64,000 nt of DNA from Clavibacter michiganensis subsp. insidiosus (GCF_002240565.1 NZ_MZMO01000001.1:558001-622000); one strand, 5' to 3'; shown: positions 44,208 through 54,987, numbered from the stretch's first letter. The notes: a model not told the origin generated them from the sequence alone. Made by a program: numbers and translations.

Positions 44208-44802
44208 CGCCGGCTTCCGCATGCTCGACACGGGCAGCCTCCGCGTCGGCAGCGAGCGGTACACCGAGTCGAACGGCAGCCACGGGCTGTCGACGCTGCT
44301 GTGCTCGCACGTCACCGTGCACGAGGACACCGTCCACCTCGAGTTCCCCGCGAAGAGCGGGCAGGCGTGGTCGAGCGACATCCGCGACCACGACCTCGTG
44401 CAGGTCGTCGGCGGGCTCCAGGAGCGCGGCCCGAACGCCCGGCTGCTGGCCTACGAGCTCGACGGCGAGTGGCACCCGCTCGGCGCGGCCGACATCAACG
44501 ACTACGTGCGGGAGCGGACGGGCGGCGAGTTCACCGCGAAGGACTTCCGCACCCTGCACGGCACGGTCGCGGCGGCGATCAGCCTGGCGAAGCACGGACC
44601 CGAGGCGACGAAGGGCAAGCGGCAGCGGGCGCTGGCGCAGGCGTACCGCGACGCCGCCGAGGTACTCAGCAACACGCCGACCATCGCGAAGAACAGCTAC
44701 GTGGACCCGCGGCTCGTCGACGAGTACGTCCACGGCCGCACGATCGATCCGCAGCGCCTCGCGTCGGGCGAGACGGAGCTGCGGAACCTGCTGTTCCGGT
44801 GA

Positions 44803-45242
44803 CCGCGAGGGCGCCTCGACGCCGCCGGCGGGAGGCGCCGCGAGCCCCGGAATCACGGGGGAGTGGGCGCGACACGCCCGGGTTGCACGCGTGGCCGGAC
44901 TATGACAAACTCGTCTAGTTCAACATTCCGACGCACGCCGCCCTGCGCGCGAGACGTCGGATCACTGCCAGGCAGTGCATAGCCGCCCGGAGCGCTCGTC
45001 GCTCCCTGGGCAGGTTAGGCCGCGGGCAGCAGAGCAGAAGCACACGACACCCACCGGATGAGCACCGCTCGTCCGCGTCCGCATGCGGGCGGGTGCACGA
45101 GCTGCCCGAGGCCGCGTCCCACGATGCGCGCCCGGGTGCACCACGGATGGGTCGCGCCACGAGGCCGGGCCATCCGAGCGAGGGACACACGCGTCCAATA
45201 CGGTCCGAGGCCGCATGACGCACGAAAGAGAGAGAGTCACAC
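44803..45242 (+). promoter_or_regulatory. S10 operon promoter and leader region (440 bp, no gene)
   Basis: No coding sequence was seen. Features: TTGCAC at 44883-44888 and TATGAC at 44901-44906 are promoter-like but 12 bp apart, so the exact promoter is unresolved. A perfect 15-bp palindrome CACTGCC-A-GGCAGTG lies at 44963-44977. A nested hairpin follows at 44985-45011. Two imperfect 18-20-bp direct repeats ending in GGGTGCAC lie at 45081-45098 and 45122-45141. The expected leader is about 300 nt. Ribosomal protein leaders often mediate feedback control; the regulator here is unknown. Confidence 0.5.
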
Positions 45243-45551
45243 ATGGCGGGACAGAAGATCCGCATCCGACTTAAGTCGTACGACCACTCGGTCATCGACT
45301 CCTCGGCCCGGAAGATCGTCGACACGGTGACCCGCGCGGGCGCCACGGTCGTCGGCCCGGTGCCGCTGCCCACGGAGAAGAACGTGATCTGCGTGATCCG
45401 TTCCCCCCACAAGTACAAGGACAGCCGCGAGCACTTCGAGATGCGCACGCACAACCGTCTGATCGACATCGTCGACCCGACGCCGAAGGCGGTCGACTCG
45501 CTCATGCGACTCGACCTCCCGGCCGACGTCAACATCGAGATCAAGCTCTAA
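45243..45551 (+). CDS. rpsJ: 30S ribosomal protein S10
   Basis: The 102-residue S10 protein ([15 protein letters not shown]). First gene of the S10-spc operon, with an AGAGAGAG ribosome-binding stretch ahead of the ATG. Besides assembly of the 30S head it serves as the NusE antitermination factor. All genes from here to rplO are on the + strand and closely spaced. Confidence 0.98.
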   Translation: MAGQKIRIRLKSYDHSVIDSSARKIVDTVTRAGATVVGPVPLPTEKNVICVIRSPHKYKDSREHFEMRTHNRLIDIVDPTPKAVDSLMRLDLPADVNIEIKL

Positions 45552-45559
45552 GGGAACCC

Positions 45560-46213
45560 ATGTCTACCGCTAACAGGACTTTCACCGGTCTGCTCGGCAC
45601 GAAGCTGGGCATGACGCAGGTGTGGGACGAGAACAACAAGCTCATCCCCGTGACCGTCGTGCAGATCACCCCGAACGTCGTCACCCAGGTGCGCACGCCC
45701 GAGGTCGACGGCTACGGCGCCATCCAGATCGCCTACGGCCAGATCGACCCCCGCAAGGCCGACAAGCCGAGCACCGGCCACTTCGAGAAGGCCGGCGTCA
45801 CGCCGCGCCGCCACCTCACCGAGGTCCGCACGGCCGACTTCGCCGAGTACGCGCTCGGCCAGGAGATCACCGTCGGTGCGTTCGAGCCCGGCTCCAAGGT
45901 CGACGTCGTCGGCACCAGCAAGGGCAAGGGCTTCGCCGGCGTCATGAAGCGCCACAACTTCAAGGGCGTCTCGGCCTCGCACGGTTCGCACCGCAACCAC
46001 CGCAAGCCCGGTTCCATCGGCGCCTCCTCGACCCCCAGCCGTGTCTTCAAGGGCATGCGCATGGCCGGTCGCATGGGCGGCGAGCGCGTCACCGTGCTGA
46101 ACCTCGTCGTCCACAGCGTGGACGCCGAGAAGGGCCTCTTGCTCGTCAAGGGCGCAGTGCCCGGCGCGCGTGGCCGCATCGTCTTCGTCCGCAACGCAGT
46201 GAAGGGGAAGTAG
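45560..46213 (+). CDS. rplC: 50S ribosomal protein L3
   Basis: The 217-residue L3 protein; [21 protein letters not shown] begins it and [19 protein letters not shown] is the loop that reaches the peptidyl-transferase centre. It starts 8 bp after rpsJ. Confidence 0.98.
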   Translation: MSTANRTFTGLLGTKLGMTQVWDENNKLIPVTVVQITPNVVTQVRTPEVDGYGAIQIAYGQIDPRKADKPSTGHFEKAGVTPRRHLTEVRTADFAEYALGQEITVGAFEPGSKVDVVGTSKGKGFAGVMKRHNFKGVSASHGSHRNHRKPGSIGASSTPSRVFKGMRMAGRMGGERVTVLNLVVHSVDAEKGLLLVKGAVPGARGRIVFVRNAVKGK

Positions 46214-46215
46214 TC

Positions 46216-46872
46216 ATGGCTACCGACACCCAGCTCGACGTCCTCGACGCGACCGGTGCAGTCACCGGCTCCGTCGACCTGCCCGCGTCGCTGTTCGACG
46301 TGCAGACCAACGTCCCGCTCATCCACCAGGTCGTCGTCGCCCAGCTCGCCGCGGCGCGCCAGGGAACGCACAAGACCAAGGGCCGCGGCGAGGTCTCCGG
46401 CGCCGGTCGCAAGCCGTTCAAGCAGAAGGGAACCGGTCGCGCTCGTCAGGGCTCGATCCGCGCCCCCCAGATGACCGGCGGTGGCATCGTCCACGGACCC
46501 ACGCCCCGCAACTACTCGCAGCGCACCCCCAAGAAGATGATCGCCGCGGCTCTGCTCGGCGCCCTCTCCGACCGCGCGCGCGGCGCCCGCCTCCACGTCA
46601 TCGAGAGCCTCTCCGCCGGAGACGTCCCCTCGACGAAGACCGTGGTCGCGCTGCTCGAGGGCATCGCCACGAGCAAGCACGTCCTCATCGTCCTGGAGCG
46701 CACCGACGAGGTCAGCCTCCGCAGCGTGCGCAACATCCCGACGGTCCACGTGCTGTCCTACGACCAGCTCAACGCGTACGACGTGCTCGTGAGCGACGAC
46801 ATCGTCTTCACGAAGGGCGCGTACGACGCGTTCGTCGAGTCGAAGACGGCCAAGGAAGAGGTTGCCGCATGA
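46216..46872 (+). CDS. rplD: 50S ribosomal protein L4
   Basis: The 218-residue L4 protein. [19 protein letters not shown] and [14 protein letters not shown] form the tunnel loop. In enterobacteria L4 represses its own operon through the leader; whether this holds here is unknown. It overlaps rplW by four bases (ATGA). Confidence 0.98.
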   Translation: MATDTQLDVLDATGAVTGSVDLPASLFDVQTNVPLIHQVVVAQLAAARQGTHKTKGRGEVSGAGRKPFKQKGTGRARQGSIRAPQMTGGGIVHGPTPRNYSQRTPKKMIAAALLGALSDRARGARLHVIESLSAGDVPSTKTVVALLEGIATSKHVLIVLERTDEVSLRSVRNIPTVHVLSYDQLNAYDVLVSDDIVFTKGAYDAFVESKTAKEEVAA

Positions 46873-47168
46873 GCGCCACCCAGAAGGACCCCCGCGACAT
46901 CATCATCGCGCCGGTCGTCTCCGAGAAGAGCTACGGCCTGATCGACCAGGGCAAGTACACGTTCATCGTGGACCCCCGCTCGAACAAGACCGAGATCAAG
47001 CTCGCGATCGAGAAGATCTTCGGCGTGCAGGTCGCGTCGGTCAACACGCTCAACAAGCAGGGCAAGACCCGCCGGACCAAGTTCGGGATGGGCAAGCGCA
47101 AGGACACCAAGCGCGCCATCGTCTCCCTCAAGTCGGGCTCCATCGACATCTTCACGACTGTCGGCTGA
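46869..47168 (+). CDS. rplW: 50S ribosomal protein L23
   Basis: The 99-residue L23 protein at the tunnel exit ([21 protein letters not shown]). It docks trigger factor and SRP in bacteria. Translationally coupled to rplD by the 4-bp overlap. Confidence 0.98.
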   Translation: MSATQKDPRDIIIAPVVSEKSYGLIDQGKYTFIVDPRSNKTEIKLAIEKIFGVQVASVNTLNKQGKTRRTKFGMGKRKDTKRAIVSLKSGSIDIFTTVG

Positions 47169-47190
47169 GACCGGGACTAGGAAAACACCA

Positions 47191-48030
47191 ATGGCTATTC
47201 GCAAGTACAAGCCCACGACCCCGGGTCGTCGCGGTTCGTCCGTCGCCGACTTCGTGGAGATCACGCGCTCGACGCCCGAGAAGTCGCTGCTCCGCCCGCT
47301 CTCCAAGACCGGTGGCCGCAACAACCAGGGTCGGATCACGACCCGTCACATCGGTGGTGGCCACAAGCGCCAGTACCGCGTGATCGACTTCAAGCGCAAC
47401 GACAAGGACGGCGTCATCGCGACCGTCGCCCACATCGAGTACGACCCCAACCGCACGGCGCGCATCGCGCTCCTGCACTTCATCGACGGCACGAAGCGCT
47501 ACATCCTCGCGCCGAACAAGCTGAAGCAGGGCGACAAGATCGAGTCGGGCGCCACGGCCGACATCAAGCCGGGCAACAACCTGCCGCTGCGCAACATCCC
47601 GACGGGTACCGTCATCCACGCCATCGAGCTCCGCCCCGGCGGCGGCGCGAAGATGGCCCGCTCCGCCGGCGCCTCCGTGCGCCTCGTGGCGAAGGACGGC
47701 CCGTACGCCCAGCTGCGCCTGCCCTCCGGCGAGATCCGCAACGTCGATGCGCGCTGCCGCGCGACCATCGGCGAGGTCGGCAACGCCGAGCAGTCGAACA
47801 TCAACTGGGGCAAGGCCGGCCGCATGCGCTGGAAGGGCGTCCGCCCGACCGTCCGCGGTGTCGCGATGAACCCGGTCGACCACCCGCACGGTGGTGGTGA
47901 GGGCAAGACCTCCGGTGGTCGCCACCCGGTCAGCCCGTGGGGCCAGAAGGAAGGCCGCACGCGCCACATCAACAAGCCCAGCGACAAGCTCATCGTTCGC
48001 CGCCGCAACGCCGGCAAGAAGCGCAAGTAG
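47191..48030 (+). CDS. rplB: 50S ribosomal protein L2
   Basis: The 279-residue L2 protein ([37 protein letters not shown] contains the conserved His loop). It is needed for subunit association and peptide-bond formation. Confidence 0.98.
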   Translation: MAIRKYKPTTPGRRGSSVADFVEITRSTPEKSLLRPLSKTGGRNNQGRITTRHIGGGHKRQYRVIDFKRNDKDGVIATVAHIEYDPNRTARIALLHFIDGTKRYILAPNKLKQGDKIESGATADIKPGNNLPLRNIPTGTVIHAIELRPGGGAKMARSAGASVRLVAKDGPYAQLRLPSGEIRNVDARCRATIGEVGNAEQSNINWGKAGRMRWKGVRPTVRGVAMNPVDHPHGGGEGKTSGGRHPVSPWGQKEGRTRHINKPSDKLIVRRRNAGKKRK

Positions 48031-48042
48031 GAGTTGTAGAAG

Positions 48043-48324
48043 ATGCCACGCAGTCTGAAGAAGGGCCCCTTCGTCGACGACCACCTGCTCCGCAAGGTGA
48101 TCTCGGCGAACGAGGCCAGCAGCAAGAACGTGATCAAGACCTGGTCGCGCCGCTCGATGATCATCCCGGCGATGCTGGGTCACACCATCGCGGTGCACGA
48201 CGGTCGCAAGCACGTCCCCGTGTTCGTCACGGAGTCCATGGTCGGCCACAAGCTCGGCGAGTTCGCGCTCACGCGCACCTTCCGCGGCCACGTGAAGGAC
48301 GACAAGAAGGGTCGTCGCCGCTAA
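48043..48324 (+). CDS. rpsS: 30S ribosomal protein S19
   Basis: The 93-residue S19 protein ([15 protein letters not shown], ending [12 protein letters not shown]). It binds 16S rRNA in the head with S13. Confidence 0.98.
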   Translation: MPRSLKKGPFVDDHLLRKVISANEASSKNVIKTWSRRSMIIPAMLGHTIAVHDGRKHVPVFVTESMVGHKLGEFALTRTFRGHVKDDKKGRRR

Positions 48325-48349
48325 CGCGGCGACGAGAAGGAGGAGAGAA

Positions 48350-48742
48350 ATGGTGGAGTCGATCGCACGCGTGCGTCACATCCGCGTCACCCCCCAGAAG
48401 GCCCGTCGCGTCGTGGACATGATCCGTGGCAAGCAGGCCGAGGAGGCCCTGGCCATCCTGAAGTTCGCGCCGCAGGGCGCGAGCGAGCCGATCTACAAGC
48501 TGGTGGCCTCGGCCATGGCGAACGCGCGGGTCAAGGCCGACGCGTCCAACAGCTTCCTCGCGGAGCAGGACCTCTACATCGTCAAGGCGTTCGTGGACGA
48601 GGGCACCACCCTCAAGCGGTTCCAGCCCCGCGCACAGGGTCGCGCATTCCGTATCAACAAGCGCACCAGCCACATCACGGTCGTCCTCGCGACGCCGGAT
48701 GAGGCGGACGTGGCGACGACCACGAAGAAGGCGAGCAAGTAA
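48350..48742 (+). CDS. rplV: 50S ribosomal protein L22
   Basis: The 130-residue L22 protein ([19 protein letters not shown]). A short Thr/Lys-rich C-terminal extension (ATTTKKASK) follows the family core. One-base overlap with rpsC (TAATG). Confidence 0.98.
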   Translation: MVESIARVRHIRVTPQKARRVVDMIRGKQAEEALAILKFAPQGASEPIYKLVASAMANARVKADASNSFLAEQDLYIVKAFVDEGTTLKRFQPRAQGRAFRINKRTSHITVVLATPDEADVATTTKKASK

Positions 48743-49539
48743 TGGGACAGAAGGTCAACCCGTACGGGTTCCGTCTCGGGATCACGACCGACCACGTGTC
48801 GCGTTGGTTCTCGGACAGCACGAAGAAGGGGCAGCGTTACAGCGACTACGTCGCCGAGGACGTACGCATCCGCACCATGCTCAAGACGAGCCTCGACCGC
48901 GCCGGTGTGGCGCGCATCGAGATCGAGCGCACCCGTGATCGTGTACGCGTGGACATCTACACGGCGCGTCCCGGCATCGTCATCGGCCGCCGCGGCGTCG
49001 AGGCCGAGCGCATCCGCGCCGACCTCGAGAAGCTCACGGGCAAGCAGATCCAGCTGAACATCCTCGAGGTGAAGAACCCCGAGGCCGAGGCGCAGCTGGT
49101 CGCCCAGGGCATCGCCGAGCAGCTCGCGGGTCGTGTGGCGTTCCGCCGCGCGATGCGCAAGGGTCTGCAGGGCGCGCAGCGCGCCGGCGCCAAGGGCGTC
49201 CGCATCCAGGTCTCCGGCCGCCTCGGCGGCGCCGAGATGAGCCGCTCGGAGTTCTACCGCGAGGGCCGCGTGCCGCTGCACACCCTCCGCGCGAACATCG
49301 ACTACGGCTTCTACGAGGCCCGCACCTCCTTTGGCCGCATCGGCGTGAAGGTCTGGGTCTACAAGGGCGACATCACGAACAAGGATCTCGCTCGGGAGCA
49401 GGCGAACCAGAAGTCGTCGCGCCCGGAGCGTCGTAACGACCGTTCCGACGGTCGAACCGGAGATCGCCGCACCAACGCGCCGCGCACCGCGCCGGCCGCC
49501 GAGGCAGCGCCGGTCGCCGCAGCAGGAGTTGAGGCGTAA
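48742..49539 (+). CDS. rpsC: 30S ribosomal protein S3
   Basis: The 265-residue S3 protein, with the KH domain near [24 protein letters not shown] residues ([15 protein letters not shown]) and [21 protein letters not shown]. The C-terminal 40 residues are an Arg-rich then Ala/Pro-rich tail not present in E. coli S3. Confidence 0.98.
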   Translation: MGQKVNPYGFRLGITTDHVSRWFSDSTKKGQRYSDYVAEDVRIRTMLKTSLDRAGVARIEIERTRDRVRVDIYTARPGIVIGRRGVEAERIRADLEKLTGKQIQLNILEVKNPEAEAQLVAQGIAEQLAGRVAFRRAMRKGLQGAQRAGAKGVRIQVSGRLGGAEMSRSEFYREGRVPLHTLRANIDYGFYEARTSFGRIGVKVWVYKGDITNKDLAREQANQKSSRPERRNDRSDGRTGDRRTNAPRTAPAAEAAPVAAAGVEA

Positions 49540-49541
49540 CC

Positions 49542-49961
49542 ATGTTGATCCCCCGCAAGGTCAAGCACCGCAAGCAGCACCACCCGGGTCGTACCGGCCA
49601 CGCGACCGGCGGCACCGTCGTCTCGTTCGGCGAGTACGGCATCCAGGCCCTCACGCCCGCCTACGTCACCAACCGCCAGATCGAGTCCGCTCGAATCGCC
49701 ATGACGCGTCATGTGAAGCGCGGCGGGAACGTGTACATCAACATCTTCCCGGACCGCCCGCTCACCAAGAAGCCCGCCGAGACCCGCATGGGTTCCGGAA
49801 AGGGCTCGGTCGAATGGTGGGTCGCCAACGTCAAGCCGGGTCGCGTGCTCTTCGAGCTCTCCGGCGTCGACGAGGCCACGGCGCGCGAGGCGCTCACCCG
49901 GGCCATCCACAAGCTGCCCCTCAAGGCACGCATCATCAAGCGCGAGGAAGGCGACGCATAA
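49542..49961 (+). CDS. rplP: 50S ribosomal protein L16
   Basis: The 139-residue L16 protein ([32 protein letters not shown] core seen as [15 protein letters not shown]). It supports the A-site. One-base overlap with rpmC. Confidence 0.98.
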   Translation: MLIPRKVKHRKQHHPGRTGHATGGTVVSFGEYGIQALTPAYVTNRQIESARIAMTRHVKRGGNVYINIFPDRPLTKKPAETRMGSGKGSVEWWVANVKPGRVLFELSGVDEATAREALTRAIHKLPLKARIIKREEGDA

Positions 49962-50287
49962 TGGCGATCGGTTCCAAGGAGCTCGCCCCCGTCGAGCTGG
50001 ACACTTTCGAGGACGAGCGACTCGTCGAAGAGCTGAAGAAGGCCAAGGAGGAGCTGTTCAACCTGCGCTTCCAGTCGGCCACCGGTCAGCTCGACAGCCA
50101 CGGCCGCCTCCGCGCGGTCAAGCGCGACATCGCTCGGATCTACACGGTCATCCGCGAGCGCGAGCTGGGCATCCGTGCCACGCCCGCCCCCGTCGAGGTC
50201 CCCGAGAAGCCCGAGAAGAAGAAGGCGACGAAGAAGGCCGCGAAGGCCGACGACGCCGCCGTCACCGAGAAGGCTGAGGAGGCTTGA
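49961..50287 (+). CDS. rpmC: 50S ribosomal protein L29 with C-terminal extension
   Basis: A 108-residue L29; the family is usually 60-80 residues. The core [23 protein letters not shown] through [14 protein letters not shown] is normal. The last 35 or so residues (Glu/Lys/Ala/Pro-rich, e.g. [18 protein letters not shown]) are an extra tail that would lie near the tunnel exit. Confidence 0.96.
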   Translation: MAIGSKELAPVELDTFEDERLVEELKKAKEELFNLRFQSATGQLDSHGRLRAVKRDIARIYTVIRERELGIRATPAPVEVPEKPEKKKATKKAAKADDAAVTEKAEEA

Positions 50288-50289
50288 TC

Positions 50290-50586
50290 ATGGCGAACGC
50301 CGAAGAGAAGAACACGGCTGACACCGCGACGGCCGACCGCGGTTACCGCAAGTCCCGTCGTGGCTACGTCACCAGCGACAAGATGGACAAGACCATCGTC
50401 GTCGAGGTCGAGGACCGCGTGAAGCACCCGCTGTACGGCAAGGTCATCCGCCGCACCTCCAAGGTCAAGGCGCACGACGAGGCGAACACCGCCGGCATCG
50501 GCGACCTGGTCCTGATCAACGAGACCCGTCCCCTCAGCGCCTCCAAGCGCTGGCGCCTGGTCGAGATCCTCGAGAAGGCCAAGTAG
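50290..50586 (+). CDS. rpsQ: 30S ribosomal protein S17
   Basis: The 98-residue S17 protein; the core starts at [20 protein letters not shown] after an acidic 20-residue N-terminal extension. It starts 2 bp after rpmC. Confidence 0.98.
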   Translation: MANAEEKNTADTATADRGYRKSRRGYVTSDKMDKTIVVEVEDRVKHPLYGKVIRRTSKVKAHDEANTAGIGDLVLINETRPLSASKRWRLVEILEKAK

Positions 50587-50613
50587 CCCCGGCTGCTTGG
50601 ATAAGGAGCAACA

Positions 50614-50982
50614 GTGATTCAGCAGGAATCCCGCCTCAAGATCGCGGACAACACGGGTGCCAAGGAGATCTTGACCATCCGCGTGCTCGGTGGCTCGGGT
50701 CGTCGCTACGCGGGTCTCGGTGACGTCATCGTCGCGACCGTCAAGGACGCGATCCCCGGCGGAAACGTCAAGAAGGGCGAGGTCGTCAAGGCCGTCATCG
50801 TCCGCACCAAGAAGGAGACGCGCCGTCCCGACGGCTCGTACATCAAGTTCGACGAGAACGCCGCCGTCATCCTGAACAGCAACGGGGAGCCCCGCGGCAC
50901 CCGCATCTTCGGACCGGTGGGCCGCGAGCTCCGGGACAAGAAGTTCATGAAGATCATCTCGCTGGCACCGGAGGTCATTTAG
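50614..50982 (+). CDS. rplN: 50S ribosomal protein L14
   Basis: The 122-residue L14 protein ([18 protein letters not shown]). GTG start at 50614 with AAGGAG ahead. The sequence is essentially invariant across bacteria. Confidence 0.98.
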   Translation: MIQQESRLKIADNTGAKEILTIRVLGGSGRRYAGLGDVIVATVKDAIPGGNVKKGEVVKAVIVRTKKETRRPDGSYIKFDENAAVILNSNGEPRGTRIFGPVGRELRDKKFMKIISLAPEVI

Positions 50983-50984
50983 TC

Positions 50985-51344
50985 ATGGCGAACATCAAGA
51001 AGGGTGACCTCGTGCAGGTCATCACGGGTCGAACGCAGGCCAAGGGCGGCGACCGGGGCAAGCAGGGCCGCGTCCTGTCCGTCCTGGTCGAGCGCAACCG
51101 CGTCGTCGTCGAGGGCGTGAACTTCGTCACGAAGCACGTCCGCGTCGGCCAGACGCAGCGCGGCTCCAAGACCGGCGGCATCGAGACCGTCGAGGCGCCC
51201 ATCCACATCTCCAACGTCGCGCTCGTCGACCCCGAGTCCAAGAAGCCCACGCGAGTCGGCTTCCGGACCGAGCAGGTCGAGAAGGACGGGGTCTCCAAGA
51301 CCGTCCGCGTCCGCTACGCCAAGAAGTCAGGTAAGGACCTCTAG
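50985..51344 (+). CDS. rplX: 50S ribosomal protein L24
   Basis: The 119-residue L24 protein: [20 protein letters not shown] is the KOW motif. It is one of the first proteins to bind 23S rRNA. Confidence 0.98.
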   Translation: MANIKKGDLVQVITGRTQAKGGDRGKQGRVLSVLVERNRVVVEGVNFVTKHVRVGQTQRGSKTGGIETVEAPIHISNVALVDPESKKPTRVGFRTEQVEKDGVSKTVRVRYAKKSGKDL

Positions 51345-51346
51345 CA

Positions 51347-51943
51347 ATGACCGACACCGCAACCGCTGGCACGGCCGAGGGCTCCACGCTCCCGCGCCTG
51401 AAGCAGAAGTACCGCTCCGAGATCGTCAGCCAGCTGACCGCTGATCTCGGCTTCACGAACGTGCACCAGGTGCCCGGGCTCACGAAGATCGTCGTGAACA
51501 TGGGCGTCGGCGACGCGGCTCGCGACGGCAAGATCATCGACGGCGCGGTCGCCGACCTCACCAAGATCACGGGCCAGAAGCCGCAGGTCACGAAGGCCCG
51601 CAAGTCGATCGCCCAGTTCAAGCTGCGTGAGGGCCAGGCCATCGGCACCCACGTGACGCTGCGCGGCGACCGCATGTGGGAGTTCCTCGACCGCCTGCTG
51701 TCCCTCGCCCTGCCCCGCATCCGCGACTTCCGCGGGCTCAGCCCGAAGCAGTTCGACGGCAACGGCAACTACACGTTCGGTCTCAACGAGCAGTCCATGT
51801 TCCATGAGATCGACCAGGACCGCATCGACCGGGTCCGCGGCATGGACATCACGGTCGTCACGACCGCTCGGACGGACGACGAGGGACGCGCGCTGCTCAA
51901 GGCGCTCGGCTTCCCGTTCCAGACGCCCGAGAACACGCCGTAA
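51347..51943 (+). CDS. rplE: 50S ribosomal protein L5
   Basis: The 198-residue L5 protein ([36 protein letters not shown]). It binds 5S rRNA. A 147-bp non-coding gap, where rpsN lies in many bacteria, follows. Confidence 0.98.
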   Translation: MTDTATAGTAEGSTLPRLKQKYRSEIVSQLTADLGFTNVHQVPGLTKIVVNMGVGDAARDGKIIDGAVADLTKITGQKPQVTKARKSIAQFKLREGQAIGTHVTLRGDRMWEFLDRLLSLALPRIRDFRGLSPKQFDGNGNYTFGLNEQSMFHEIDQDRIDRVRGMDITVVTTARTDDEGRALLKALGFPFQTPENTP

Positions 51944-51950
51944 CCAGCTC

Positions 51951-51977
51951 CACCCGCATCACCCGCATCACCCGCAC
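51951..51977 (+). repeat. Three 9-bp tandem repeats after rplE
   Basis: CACCCGCAT at 51951 and 51960, then CACCCGCAC at 51969, in the gap that replaces rpsN. Confidence 0.8.
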
Positions 51978-51998
51978 GACCAGCACCACCGCACGATC

Positions 51999-52024
51999 GG
52001 CGCCGGGCACCTCCGCCCGGCGCC
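51999..52024 (+). terminator. Hairpin between rplE and rpsH
   Basis: Perfect 10-bp GC-only stem with a 6-nt loop (51999-52008 and 52015-52024). It sits in the middle of the S10-spc operon and may act as a partial terminator or RNA-processing site. Confidence 0.6.
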
Positions 52025-52090
52025 GCCACCACCACAGGTCGTCATCCGTGTCCGGATGAACGAAACCAGGCGAGAGAGGCATCACCAGAT

Positions 52091-52489
52091 ATGACAATGA
52101 CCGACCCGGTCGCTGACATGCTGACCCGACTCCGGAACGCGAACTCCGCGCACCACGACACGGTCTCCATGCCGCACTCCAAGCTCAAGTCGCACATCGC
52201 CGACATCCTCAAGTCCGAGGGCTTCATCGCCGGCTGGGACGTCGCGGACGCCCGCGTCGGCCAGACGCTGACGCTCAGCCTCAAGTTCGGTCCCGACCGT
52301 GAGCGCTCCATCCGGGGCATCAAGCGCGTGTCGAAGCCCGGACTGCGCGTGTACGCGAAGTCCGCGGAGATCCCCCAGGTCCTCGGTGGCCTCGGGGTCG
52401 CCATCCTGTCCACCTCCTCGGGGCTCCTCACGGACCGCCAGGCTGCGAAGAAGGGCGTGGGTGGGGAAGTCCTCGCCTACGTGTGGTAA
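52091..52489 (+). CDS. rpsH: 30S ribosomal protein S8
   Basis: The 132-residue S8 protein ([19 protein letters not shown]; ends GGEVLAYVW). In E. coli S8 represses the spc operon. ATG at 52091 or two codons later; both are in frame and follow GAGAGAGG. Confidence 0.98.
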   Translation: MTMTDPVADMLTRLRNANSAHHDTVSMPHSKLKSHIADILKSEGFIAGWDVADARVGQTLTLSLKFGPDRERSIRGIKRVSKPGLRVYAKSAEIPQVLGGLGVAILSTSSGLLTDRQAAKKGVGGEVLAYVW

Positions 52490-52493
52490 CGCC

Positions 52494-53030
52494 ATGTCAC
52501 GTATCGGAAGACTCCCCATCGACGTCCCCGCAGGGGTCGACGTCGCCGTCGACGGCCAGCACGTCACGGTGAAGGGCCCGAAGGGCGAGCTCAGCCTCAC
52601 CGTCGCGCAGCCCATCCGCGCCGAGGTCCAGGACGGGCAGGTGCTCGTCACCCGTCCGGACGACGAGCGCGAGTCGCGTTCGCTCCACGGCCTGACGCGC
52701 AGCCTCATCGCGAACAACATCGTCGGCGTCACCACCGGCTACACCAAGGGCCTCGAGATCGTCGGCACGGGTTACCGCGTCGCGCTCAAGGACAAGGGCG
52801 TCGAGTTCGCGCTCGGCTTCTCCCACCCGGTGTACGTCGAGGCGCCCGCGGGCATCAGCTTCACCGTCGAGGGCGTCAACAAGATGACCGTCGTCGGCAT
52901 CGACAAGCAGCTCGTCGGCGAGACGGCCGCCAACATCCGCAAGATTCGCAAGCCCGAGCCCTACAAGGGCAAGGGCGTCCGCTACGCCGGCGAGAACGTT
53001 CGCCGCAAGGCCGGAAAGAGTGGTAAGTGA
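52494..53030 (+). CDS. rplF: 50S ribosomal protein L6
   Basis: The 178-residue L6 protein ([34 protein letters not shown] near the end). Confidence 0.98.
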   Translation: MSRIGRLPIDVPAGVDVAVDGQHVTVKGPKGELSLTVAQPIRAEVQDGQVLVTRPDDERESRSLHGLTRSLIANNIVGVTTGYTKGLEIVGTGYRVALKDKGVEFALGFSHPVYVEAPAGISFTVEGVNKMTVVGIDKQLVGETAANIRKIRKPEPYKGKGVRYAGENVRRKAGKSGK

Positions 53031-53032
53031 TC

Positions 53033-53404
53033 ATGGCTCTCGGAGTTAGAGGAAAAAGCAAGTCCGCCGCCCGCGGCCGCAGGCACGCACGCCTGCGCAA
53101 GAAGGTCGAGGGCACCGAGCTGCGTCCGCGCCTGGTCGTCACCCGTTCGGCCCGCCACGTCTTCGTGCAGGTCGTCGATGACAGCCGTGGTCACACCGTC
53201 GCGTCCGCATCGACCCTCGAGGCCGACATGCGCACGTTCGACGGCGACAAGACCGCCAAGTCGCGCAAGGTCGGCGAGCTCGTCGCCGAGCGCGCGAAGG
53301 CGGCCGGCGTGGAGAGCGTCGTATTCGATCGTGGTGGCAACCGCTACGCAGGACGCGTCGCGGCCATCGCCGAAGGAGCTCGAGAGGGTGGTCTGAGCCT
53401 GTGA
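53033..53404 (+). CDS. rplR: 50S ribosomal protein L18
   Basis: The 123-residue L18 protein ([20 protein letters not shown]), a 5S rRNA binder. ATG at 53033 is two bases after the rplF stop. Its stop overlaps the rpsE GTG by four bases. Confidence 0.98.
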   Translation: MALGVRGKSKSAARGRRHARLRKKVEGTELRPRLVVTRSARHVFVQVVDDSRGHTVASASTLEADMRTFDGDKTAKSRKVGELVAERAKAAGVESVVFDRGGNRYAGRVAAIAEGAREGGLSL

Positions 53405-54105
53405 GCGCAGCCGAGAACAACAACAAGGAGCCCGAGGTCGTGGCAGTGGCGGAGACGCCCGTCGAGACCGCGGCGTCCACCGCACCCGCGCAGAACGAGG
53501 GCCGCGAGGGCCGTCGTGGCGGACGCGACCGGAACCAGGGCGGCCGCGACAGCCGCGGTGGCCGTGATGCCGACAAGAGCCAGTTCCTGGAGCGCGTCGT
53601 CACCATCAACCGCGTGTCCAAGGTCGTCAAGGGCGGTCGTCGCTTCAGCTTCACCGCGCTCGTGATCGTCGGAGACGGCAACGGACTGGTGGGCGTCGGC
53701 TACGGCAAGGCCCGCGAGGTCCCGACCGCCATCTCCAAGGGCGTCGAGGAGGCGAAGAAGAACTTCTTCCGCGTCCCCCGCATCGGCCTGACCATCCCGC
53801 ACGCCGTGCAGGGTGAGGCATCCGCCGGAGTCGTCCTCCTGCGCCCCGCGTCCGCGGGTACCGGCGTCATCGCCGGTGGCCCCGTCCGCGCGGTGCTTGA
53901 GTGCGCCGGCATCCACGACGTGCTGAGCAAGTCGCTCGGCTCGTCGAACACGATCAACATCGTGCACGCCACGGTCGAGGCGCTCAAGCAGCTCGAGGAG
54001 CCGCGCGCCGTCGCAGCCCGTCGTGGGCTCGAGCTGAAGCAGGTCGTCCCGGCCCGCATCCTCCGCGCCCAGCGCGCCGAGGCCGACGCGAAGGCAGGTG
54101 TCTGA
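53401..54105 (+). CDS. rpsE: 30S ribosomal protein S5 with N-terminal extension
   Basis: A 234-residue S5. The core begins near [20 protein letters not shown]; the first 60 residues are an added region, first acidic and Ala/Thr-rich, then Gly/Arg-rich ([20 protein letters not shown]). GTG start in a GTGA overlap with rplR. One-base overlap with rpmD. Confidence 0.97.
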
Positions 54106-54287
54106 TGGCTCAGCTCCGAGTGACGCAGATCAAGTCCAAGATCAGCGAGAAGCAGAACCAGCGCGACACCCTGCGGAGCCTCGGGCTCCGTCGCATCGGT
54201 GCCGTGGTGGTCCGTGAGGACAACGCCCAGAACCGCGGGTACGTGAACACCGTGGCGCACCTGGTCAAGGTGGAGGAGATCGACTGA
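54105..54287 (+). CDS. rpmD: 50S ribosomal protein L30
   Basis: The 60-residue L30 protein ([20 protein letters not shown]; ends [11 protein letters not shown]). Starts within the rpsE stop (TGATG) and shares one base with rplO. Confidence 0.97.
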
Positions 54288-54862
54288 TGGCTGAGAAGAA
54301 CGAGTCGGCCGAGACGCCCGTGAAGGCGCCCAAGGCCGCACCGAAGAAGACCGCGAAGGCCCCTGCGGCCGCCGCCGCTTCCGCTGAGACGACCACGGTC
54401 GGCCCGACGGAGACGGTCAAGCGCGAGCAGGTCCTCAAGATCCACCACCTCCGTCCCGCCGCCGGGGCCAAGAAGGCACGCCAGCGTGTCGGCCGCGGTG
54501 AGGGCTCGAAGGGCAAGACCGCGGGTCGTGGCACCAAGGGCACGAAGGCCCGCTACACGGTTCGCGTCGGCTTCGAGGGTGGGCAGATGCCGCTGCACAT
54601 GCGCACCCCGAAGCTCCGCGGGTTCAAGAACCCGTTCCGCGTCGAGTACCAGGTCGTGAACCTGGAGAAGCTCGCCGTGCTCTACCCTGACGGCGGCGAC
54701 GTCACCACGAGCGACCTGGTCGCGAAGGGTGCCGTGCGCAAGAACGAGAAGGTCAAGGTCCTCGGGGACGGCGACATCTCGGTTAAGCTGACGGTTGCTG
54801 TCGACAAGGTCTCCGGCTCCGCTGCGGAGAAGATCGTCGCAGCAGGCGGCTCCGTCAAGTAG
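54287..54862 (+). CDS. rplO: 50S ribosomal protein L15 with N-terminal extension
   Basis: A 191-residue L15; the family is usually about 145-150. The core starts near [20 protein letters not shown]. The first 45 residues (Lys/Ala/Pro/Thr-rich) resemble the tail of rpmC in composition. Last gene of the spc group before a hairpin and secY. Confidence 0.96.
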   Translation: MAEKNESAETPVKAPKAAPKKTAKAPAAAAASAETTTVGPTETVKREQVLKIHHLRPAAGAKKARQRVGRGEGSKGKTAGRGTKGTKARYTVRVGFEGGQMPLHMRTPKLRGFKNPFRVEYQVVNLEKLAVLYPDGGDVTTSDLVAKGAVRKNEKVKVLGDGDISVKLTVAVDKVSGSAAEKIVAAGGSVK

Positions 54863-54881
54863 CGCTTCAGGACGCAACGGC

Positions 54882-54909
54882 AGGGGCGGTCGGGAAACCG
54901 ACCGCCCCT
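54882..54909 (+). terminator. Hairpin between rplO and secY
   Basis: Perfect 12-bp stem with a GAAA tetraloop (54882-54893 and 54898-54909), 20 bp after the rplO stop. It probably ends or attenuates the ribosomal protein transcript, lowering secY expression. Confidence 0.8.
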
Positions 54910-54987
54910 ACCGGCACCTGGGGCCGCATCGGGTCGGCCCGACCCCCGCCTCCCGGCGGACCTCCCACAGAAAGCAGGACACCCTCC

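Larger units (their letters stand above)
42760..44802 (+). pseudogene. DNA topoisomerase IB gene split by an IS481-family element
   Basis: The two halves (42760-43133 and 44208-44802) join to 969 bases, exactly 323 codons, once the element and one copy of the 6-bp target duplication are removed. The rebuilt 322-residue protein is a poxvirus-type topoisomerase IB: TYLDADGNRV, IPPAWTDVWIAPYDNGHVQATGMD, GRRQYIYHPTWR, YTESNGSHGLSTLL, FPAKSG and TAKDFRTLHGT, with the likely catalytic Tyr in SYVDPRLVDEY. Interruption follows RERALA, so the catalytic half is separated from any start. Type IB enzymes are non-essential in bacteria. Confidence 0.93.
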
